NCBI RefSeq assembly: GCF_009800925.1
Contig: NZ_WOYF01000013.1
Span: 32,414-96,413 of the forward strand
DNA length: 64,000 nt
Source of the DNA: Budvicia diplopodorum
GTDB taxonomy: Bacteria > Pseudomonadota > Gammaproteobacteria > Enterobacterales > Enterobacteriaceae
Direction of reading: 5' to 3'
The position numbers and the translations under genes were made by a program. Positions 60,394 to 64,000 of this stretch are shown here, piece by piece (position 1 is the first letter of the stretch; the number at the start of each line of letters is the position of its first letter). The notes beneath the pieces are model-generated. The model was not told where the DNA came from. It saw only the letters and a list, made by a program, of their open reading frames with translations, and did no database searches.

Positions 60394-60633
60394 CCGGCCC
60401 TCTCTTTTATGACCATAACGATTATTTGCTGCCGTTTTTAGCCTATCGAAACCGCGGTGACCAAATCAAGCCACTTAACTCAGGTTTGCTAAACGCATTC
60501 CATTTTCCCATATGGAACGATAAATCAAAATGGCGGTGGCCGACTATTTGTATCGGCCAAAACGTCATATCACTTAACTCTAGGCGCAAAAATAGACGCA
60601 CAGCGACGTCTATTGGTGGGGGGTTACTGGAAA
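60394..60633. other. Gene-free gap between pncC and the small-gene island
   Basis: About 240 bp without a supported gene. No terminator or repeat stands out. This is where the conserved pncC-mltB neighbourhood breaks off. Confidence 0.3.
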
Positions 60634-60810
60634 TTAGCGATTATTGGCGGACAATACCGTGTATAAAGCGGCCAGTTTCTCATGCAGAATAAACTGGAGT
60701 GACTCCGTTAGCGAAGCCTCATCAAGGTTAATTATCGCAGAGACAAGGGCAAGGCACTGTTCAGCCAGTTCTAGCTGTTCGGTAGAGGTCGAATCAACGC
60801 TATTAAGCAT
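60634..60810 (-). CDS. Very small helical protein, second of an overlapping pair
   Basis: A 58-residue ORF: MLNSVDSTSTEQLELAEQCL begins a run of amphipathic helices (ALVSAIINLDE, SLQFILHEKLAALYTVLS). Its ATG overlaps the stop of the upstream small gene (ATGCTTAA), an arrangement typical of translational coupling. Composition is that of a folded helical protein rather than chance. I do not recognise the family. It is probably an accessory or antidote partner of the preceding small protein; that is inference. Confidence 0.55.
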   Translation of the reverse strand: MLNSVDSTSTEQLELAEQCLALVSAIINLDEASLTESLQFILHEKLAALYTVLSANNR

Positions 60811-60937
60811 GGGATTGTTCCCCGCTTAGCCGGTAACCGACTGAAACAGAAGATCGTTTATTCGATCTGGATCGAAAATTAGATCGGATGGAGAGTATAA
60901 ATTTAGGACGAGTTTGGTTATGCTCATAAATAGCCAT
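60803..60937 (-). CDS. Small basic protein behind a structured leader (Icd/Ash- or SymE-like?)
   Basis: A 44-residue, strongly basic ORF (MAIYEHNQTRPKFIL, SNFRSRSNKRSS) with an excellent ribosome site (AGAGG 7 bp before the ATG). A longer in-frame extension to 61303 exists but has no such site, would be translated through the leader hairpin, and is not protein-like. The N-terminal TRPKFI recalls phage Icd/Ash-like proteins, and the end (SVSVGYR) recalls the first strand of SymE. Neither identity is sure. It overlaps the next small gene by 8 bp. Confidence 0.5.
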   Translation of the reverse strand: MAIYEHNQTRPKFILSIRSNFRSRSNKRSSVSVGYRLSGEQSHA

Positions 60938-60962
60938 GGTGTTACCTCTTTTAACATTGTGG

Positions 60963-61028
60963 TTAGAAACCCCGTTAGTGTTAGCGCACTGCGGGGTTTT
61001 GCTTTTTGCGGGCAGAAAAACCGCCTGC
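60963..61028 (-). ncRNA. Structured leader resembling P4/P1 C4 antisense RNA
   Basis: Downstream of the minus-strand promoter, the transcript would form a first hairpin (GGCGG/CTGCC around TTTTT) and a second one with AAACCCCG/CGGGGTTT arms and an inner AGTG/CACT (60967-60999). It ends 26 bp before a small basic gene. C4 RNAs of phages P1 and P4 have this two-hairpin shape and precede small inhibitor genes. Similarity is by eye; ends are approximate. Confidence 0.4.
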
Positions 61029-61034
61029 GCAGAT

Positions 61035-61063
61035 ACTGTATATTTCCCCATAGGGCGGGTCAA
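61035..61063 (-). promoter_or_regulatory. Promoter of the small-gene pair
   Basis: On the minus strand TTGACC, 17-bp spacer, TACAGT: five of six and four of six matches to the sigma-70 boxes with ideal spacing, just upstream of the structured leader. Confidence 0.6.
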
Positions 61064-61138
61064 TTGGTGGAAAGGCTTTTTGGACGGGGAATTTTGGATT
61101 TTGGGGATGTATCGCAAAAAAATTAAATGATGGCGTAA

Positions 61139-61330
61139 TTGCGCGAGAATAATTTCAGGGGCAGATCGGGTAGTTATTACGTAAGCGTTCACCATGAGAA
61201 CCGCAGAACCCATCATCCCAGCCTGCATCTGAAGAGCGACTGGCTCGAAGAGGTCAGGTTTGCGACGAATACGCCGGTTACTGTGGCCATCGAGCAAGGG
61301 CAACTGGTGATCCGGGCTGTTACAGAGTAA
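61139..61330 (+). CDS. SymE-like toxin-family protein (TTG start or truncated)
   Basis: A 63-residue ORF with the SymE (SpoVT/AbrB-like) core: GSYYVSVHHENRRTHHPSLHLKSDWL, then EEVRFATNTPVTVAIEQGQLVI. E. coli SymE is an SOS-induced protein of a type I toxin-antitoxin system. The only in-frame start is TTG at 61139 with no ribosome site, and a TAA lies just before it; the C-terminal third of SymE (113 aa) is absent. It may be a minimal family member or a remnant. It converges on the cdi immunity gene. Confidence 0.6.
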   Translation: MRENNFRGRSGSYYVSVHHENRRTHHPSLHLKSDWLEEVRFATNTPVTVAIEQGQLVIRAVTE

Positions 61331-61335
61331 ACAGT

Positions 61336-61372
61336 AAGTAAAATCCCAGCCACAAGGGCTGGGATTTTACTT
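61336..61372. terminator. Bidirectional terminator between the SymE-like and immunity genes
   Basis: A perfect 16-bp stem (AAGTAAAATCCCAGCC/GGCTGGGATTTTACTT) with a 5-nt loop between convergent genes; its last bases overlap the immunity gene stop codon. Confidence 0.92.
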
Positions 61373-61727
61373 ATTTCTTAGGATAATTATAGCGTTCGGG
61401 TATTTGATAACCTTCGGGGAGCGTTGGTAATTTAAACTCTTCGGACCAACCCACTTTTTCTATATCTTCGAATATATTTAAAAAGAAGTTCGATAAGTTA
61501 AGAGAGAAGATCCGAGCCATAACTAAGGCATACTTAGCAGTGTCCAAATCATTTTCTTGAATAGCATTAGTTAAAAGATCTAACTCTATCTGTAACTTAG
61601 CTAACTCGCCGCGTAATTCTTTATCCAAATCCAACTTATAATTAATGCTCCAATTATCGTCAGAGAAGCTGGAATTATGTTCAGCTAGAGCTTGGATTGC
61701 ATTTTTAATCTTATTTATATTGGTCAT
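61371..61727 (-). CDS. cdiI: Contact-dependent inhibition immunity protein (CdiI)
   Basis: A 118-residue acidic, mostly helical protein (KLDLDKELRGELAKLQIELDLL, YALVMARIFSLNLSNFFLNI) directly after the cdiA toxin end, overlapping it by 4 bp (ATGA). That position defines it as the cognate immunity protein, which binds and neutralises the toxin in sibling cells. Immunity proteins are sequence-variable, and I recognise no named family. The DNA is more AT-rich than the cdiA body, as usual for exchangeable toxin-immunity ends. Confidence 0.82.
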   Translation of the reverse strand: MTNINKIKNAIQALAEHNSSFSDDNWSINYKLDLDKELRGELAKLQIELDLLTNAIQENDLDTAKYALVMARIFSLNLSNFFLNIFEDIEKVGWSEEFKLPTLPEGYQIPERYNYPKK

Positions 61728-64000
61728 TTTAATTTCCTACCCACAGCAGCATCAGTTTTAGTCTGATTTATAGTACCATCAAGGTTCAAAACCACTTTAA
61801 AATTACCTCTTTTATCAAAAACTTCTAGATGATTTTTGTGCTGACCATCTAGATAAAACTGGTCGCCTTTCTTGATATATTCACCAACATTTCCTGTTGC
61901 TTTATATACACTCTGCCCTTGATATTGTTGACTGCTTTTATGCGTACTTTCTTTGATATCACTCCCAAAACCAGGCTGATTCAGGAACTCGCCCATATTA
62001 CCGATAGTACCTTTATTAGGCTCGTACCCACCCGCAATATAAGCAATATCATCAATACTTGGTTGCTCAGGAATTGGTGTTCCAGGTAGATTTCCAGTAT
62101 CTGGAGCCCCCGTATTATTACCCGTATGATTCGGCCCGGTATCAACCTGACCATCATTATTACCGGTATGAGTCGGGCCTTGCCCCGGTAATTGATCTCC
62201 GCCTGTATTGGTTGGGCCTGACTCTACTATCTGATTGCCACCAGTATGGGTTGGAACATTCAGCCGGTCTCCCCACGTCACGCTCCCCAGTATCAGCCCG
62301 GCCATTCCTGCACCGCTCTTAATCTGAGCATCCAAATACACGATTTGCTCTGGTGACAGGTTTGCTATTTGCGCAGGATCTCTGGTAGCACCGGCTTTCA
62401 TCGCTTCTTCTATCTGCGAATTAGTTAACCCTATGGATATCCCCATCTGATTCATGCCTGAGCGGCATGTCGCATTCTTAACACAGGATTCCAGCGCTTT
62501 CTCTCCGGCTTTGACTAGGGTACTTAAAGAGTTATTCTCCACCGCATTCTTCCCAGCTCCAGCCGCCGTAGCCACTGACTCCGAACTATCTCCAGCCACG
62601 CCACCAATCGCGCCTGCGGCTATCGACGACAGGGCTGCCACCGTTTTACGCTCGGCTTCCGTCAGTTCTTCTGGCTTTTTGCCCTCATACAGCTCTTTAA
62701 TAATAATCTGTGCTATCAACTCACCGCTGGCTGCACCCGTAGCACCTGCCAGCGCGTTAGTACCTGAACCTTGCGCAACCGCCGCACCGACAATAGCATG
62801 GGCAATAGCATTGGCTACTTTACCTTCCGTATGCTTTTTCACTTCGTGAGCAAGATACGGTGCCGAAGCTGCCGCTGCCGCATTCCCCACGCTGCCGCCG
62901 CCCATGGCTACCGACAGCGCTGCACCGGCTGCCTGTATGGCACGGCCTACGTCGCTGCCGGTGCCATACTTCTTCATCTGAACTTCATATTCTTTCTGGT
63001 AAGCGGCGTTGTAAACCACGTTATAGGTGGCTTCGTTAAGCTGCTCCTGCGTCGGGTTAGTGATATTTTGCTTGGCCAAATCCTCTCGCGCCTGAGCCTG
63101 AATGGCCGGGTCTTTGGATGCGGCTTCTTTACCCGCATCCGCTTCTTCGGTCGCTTTATCCTGCGCGGCCTTCACGCCGATATTGGTGGCGATGGTCGTG
63201 ACCTGCTGCGCAATCTCACCCGCCAGCGTAATCGCCGTTAGCTTGTTCTGCTCTTTCTCGGCGTCGAAGATTTTATCCAGCACGTCGTTGGCATTCTGCG
63301 TATCGTTGCTGAGCGCTGCCACGTCCTGCTGCTGGTTGGCTTTATCACGAATGGTGATATTGCCCGCCGCAATCGCCGAATTGGTGGTGCTCGAGGCTTT
63401 CTCGCCGTACATCACCACAATCGGCGTGGTCGGTACGCCCGGGAAGCCCATTGGCGCGCCGCCGCCGGTGCCGACGCTGATTGACATATGGCTGACGTCA
63501 TACTCGGCCTTGTTCTTAATATCGCTCCAGCCGAGCGTGCCGGTGTCGAGGTTGTTCTTATCGGCGGTGGCCTCAGAGGCAATCACCGCGCCGTCGAGCT
63601 GGGTGTGGCCGCCAACGGTGATGTCATAGCCGCCCTTGCTGGCAAAAATACCGGCCTGCTCATTGACGCTGGCCCAGGTGCGGTCCATTTTGTCCATCAC
63701 CAGACCCAGACTCATATCAAAGCCTGAGCCGTAGCTGCCGCTGACGTTGAGTGAAAAACTTTCGTAGCTGTAGTCGTCGGTATCCTGTAGCGACCTGACG
63801 GTCAGGTCGCGGCCGACGTCCATCAACACGCTGTCGCCTTTGGCCTGTGCGCCAATCAGGCTGGTATCGCGCCCGCTGATGATGCTGAGTTTATTGCCTG
63901 CATCAAGGGTGCTTTCGGTCCAGTAGAGGCCGTCGGCATTCATATTGCTCTGTGAGAAGTTGGCATCGGCAAAGACGCGGATACCGTTCTTACCCCCGCC
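61724..64000 (-). CDS. cdiA: CdiA effector, C-terminal part (runs off the right edge)
   Basis: The frame is open from the edge through 758 codons to 61724. It begins within filamentous-haemagglutinin repeats (GGHTQLDGAV, GRDLTVRSLQDTD), then an Ala-rich pretoxin region, and the boundary motif VENN (visible residues 487-490). About 268 residues follow: a small helical domain with two cysteines (ALESCVKNATCRSGM), a linker of HTGNN/HTGG repeats, and a C-terminal toxin ending DGQHKNHLEVFDKRG, NLDGTINQTKT and AVGRKLK. The D-x2-H plus nearby E and late R recalls colicin E3-like ribonucleases, weakly. CdiB is outside the window. Confidence 0.88.
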   Translation of the reverse strand, partial: GGGKNGIRVFADANFSQSNMNADGLYWTESTLDAGNKLSIISGRDTSLIGAQAKGDSVLMDVGRDLTVRSLQDTDDYSYESFSLNVSGSYGSGFDMSLGLVMDKMDRTWASVNEQAGIFASKGGYDITVGGHTQLDGAVIASEATADKNNLDTGTLGWSDIKNKAEYDVSHMSISVGTGGGAPMGFPGVPTTPIVVMYGEKASSTTNSAIAAGNITIRDKANQQQDVAALSNDTQNANDVLDKIFDAEKEQNKLTAITLAGEIAQQVTTIATNIGVKAAQDKATEEADAGKEAASKDPAIQAQAREDLAKQNITNPTQEQLNEATYNVVYNAAYQKEYEVQMKKYGTGSDVGRAIQAAGAALSVAMGGGSVGNAAAAASAPYLAHEVKKHTEGKVANAIAHAIVGAAVAQGSGTNALAGATGAASGELIAQIIIKELYEGKKPEELTEAERKTVAALSSIAAGAIGGVAGDSSESVATAAGAGKNAVENNSLSTLVKAGEKALESCVKNATCRSGMNQMGISIGLTNSQIEEAMKAGATRDPAQIANLSPEQIVYLDAQIKSGAGMAGLILGSVTWGDRLNVPTHTGGNQIVESGPTNTGGDQLPGQGPTHTGNNDGQVDTGPNHTGNNTGAPDTGNLPGTPIPEQPSIDDIAYIAGGYEPNKGTIGNMGEFLNQPGFGSDIKESTHKSSQQYQGQSVYKATGNVGEYIKKGDQFYLDGQHKNHLEVFDKRGNFKVVLNLDGTINQTKTDAAVGRKLK

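Noticed and set aside
60803..61303. 166-residue extended version of the small basic ORF
   Set aside because: The extension runs through the promoter and leader hairpins and overlaps the SymE-like gene; the good ribosome site belongs to the ATG at 60937.

Overview
The window reads as an enterobacterial (order Enterobacterales) chromosome. Blocks in Escherichia coli-like order (acrRAB; ffs-atl-ybaY-tesB ... amtB-glnK; mdlAB-decR; fabB-yfcL-epmC-yfcA-mepA-aroC-prmB-smrB-sixA ... fadL-mlaA; csrA-alaS-recX-recA-pncC) are joined by lineage-specific segments. A complete ccmA-I cluster with separate ccmH and ccmI, a SapC-family gene and a ccdA-type cysteine desulfhydrase suggest a lineage outside the core Escherichia/Salmonella group, perhaps Budviciaceae- or Yersiniaceae-like. 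That placement is inference.

Layout. 0-7 kb: small membrane protein, ychN and acrR in tandem, divergent acrAB with an AcrR-type operator, and a DUF305 protein. 7.3-14.4 kb is an AT-rich accessory segment: an orphan IS1 InsA-like protein, a 1013-residue autotransporter, about 950 bp without genes, two FimB/FimE-type tyrosine recombinases and a LysR-type regulator. It holds the most striking signal of the window: a perfect 12-bp inverted repeat (11501-11512 and 11794-11805) whose right arm lies in frame inside the 3' end of the nearer recombinase gene. Inversion would exchange the enzyme's C-terminal tail (209 versus 196 residues), so this looks like a phase switch that edits its own recombinase. 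14.5-20.3 kb: SRP RNA, atl, ybaY, tesB, sdaC and amtB-glnK behind a sigma-54 promoter. 20.7-26.3 kb: three tandem Asr-like exported peptides on 246-bp repeats, then a LysR regulator divergent from an isochorismatase-like hydrolase, a membrane-tailed ABM protein and a YtcJ-like amidohydrolase. 26.4-32.8 kb: mdlAB, decR (ccdR) divergent from ccdA, and rhtA. 33-43.8 kb: fabB with FabR- and FadR-type sites, a decayed mnmC, yfcL to sixA, yfcZ, fadL and mlaA; fadIJ is absent from its usual place. 43.8-50.8 kb: cytochrome c maturation operon. 51-54.7 kb: tRNA-Arg(CCT), SapC- and YagU-family genes, three near-identical tRNA-Arg(ACG) genes and tRNA-Ser(GCT). 55-60.4 kb: csrA, alaS, recX, recA (LexA box) and pncC. 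60.6-64 kb: a toxin-type island with two overlapping very small genes behind a structured leader resembling phage P4/P1 C4 RNA, a SymE-like ORF, and the 3' end of a contact-dependent inhibition gene (cdiA, VENN motif, toxin tail) with its overlapping immunity gene, running off the right edge.

The conserved parts are housekeeping: drug efflux, nitrogen sensing, fatty-acid synthesis and uptake, outer-membrane lipid asymmetry, cytochrome c assembly, translation and SOS repair. The accessory parts concern surface variation, interbacterial competition and small stress peptides. All identifications come from reading the sequence against remembered families; no searches were run.
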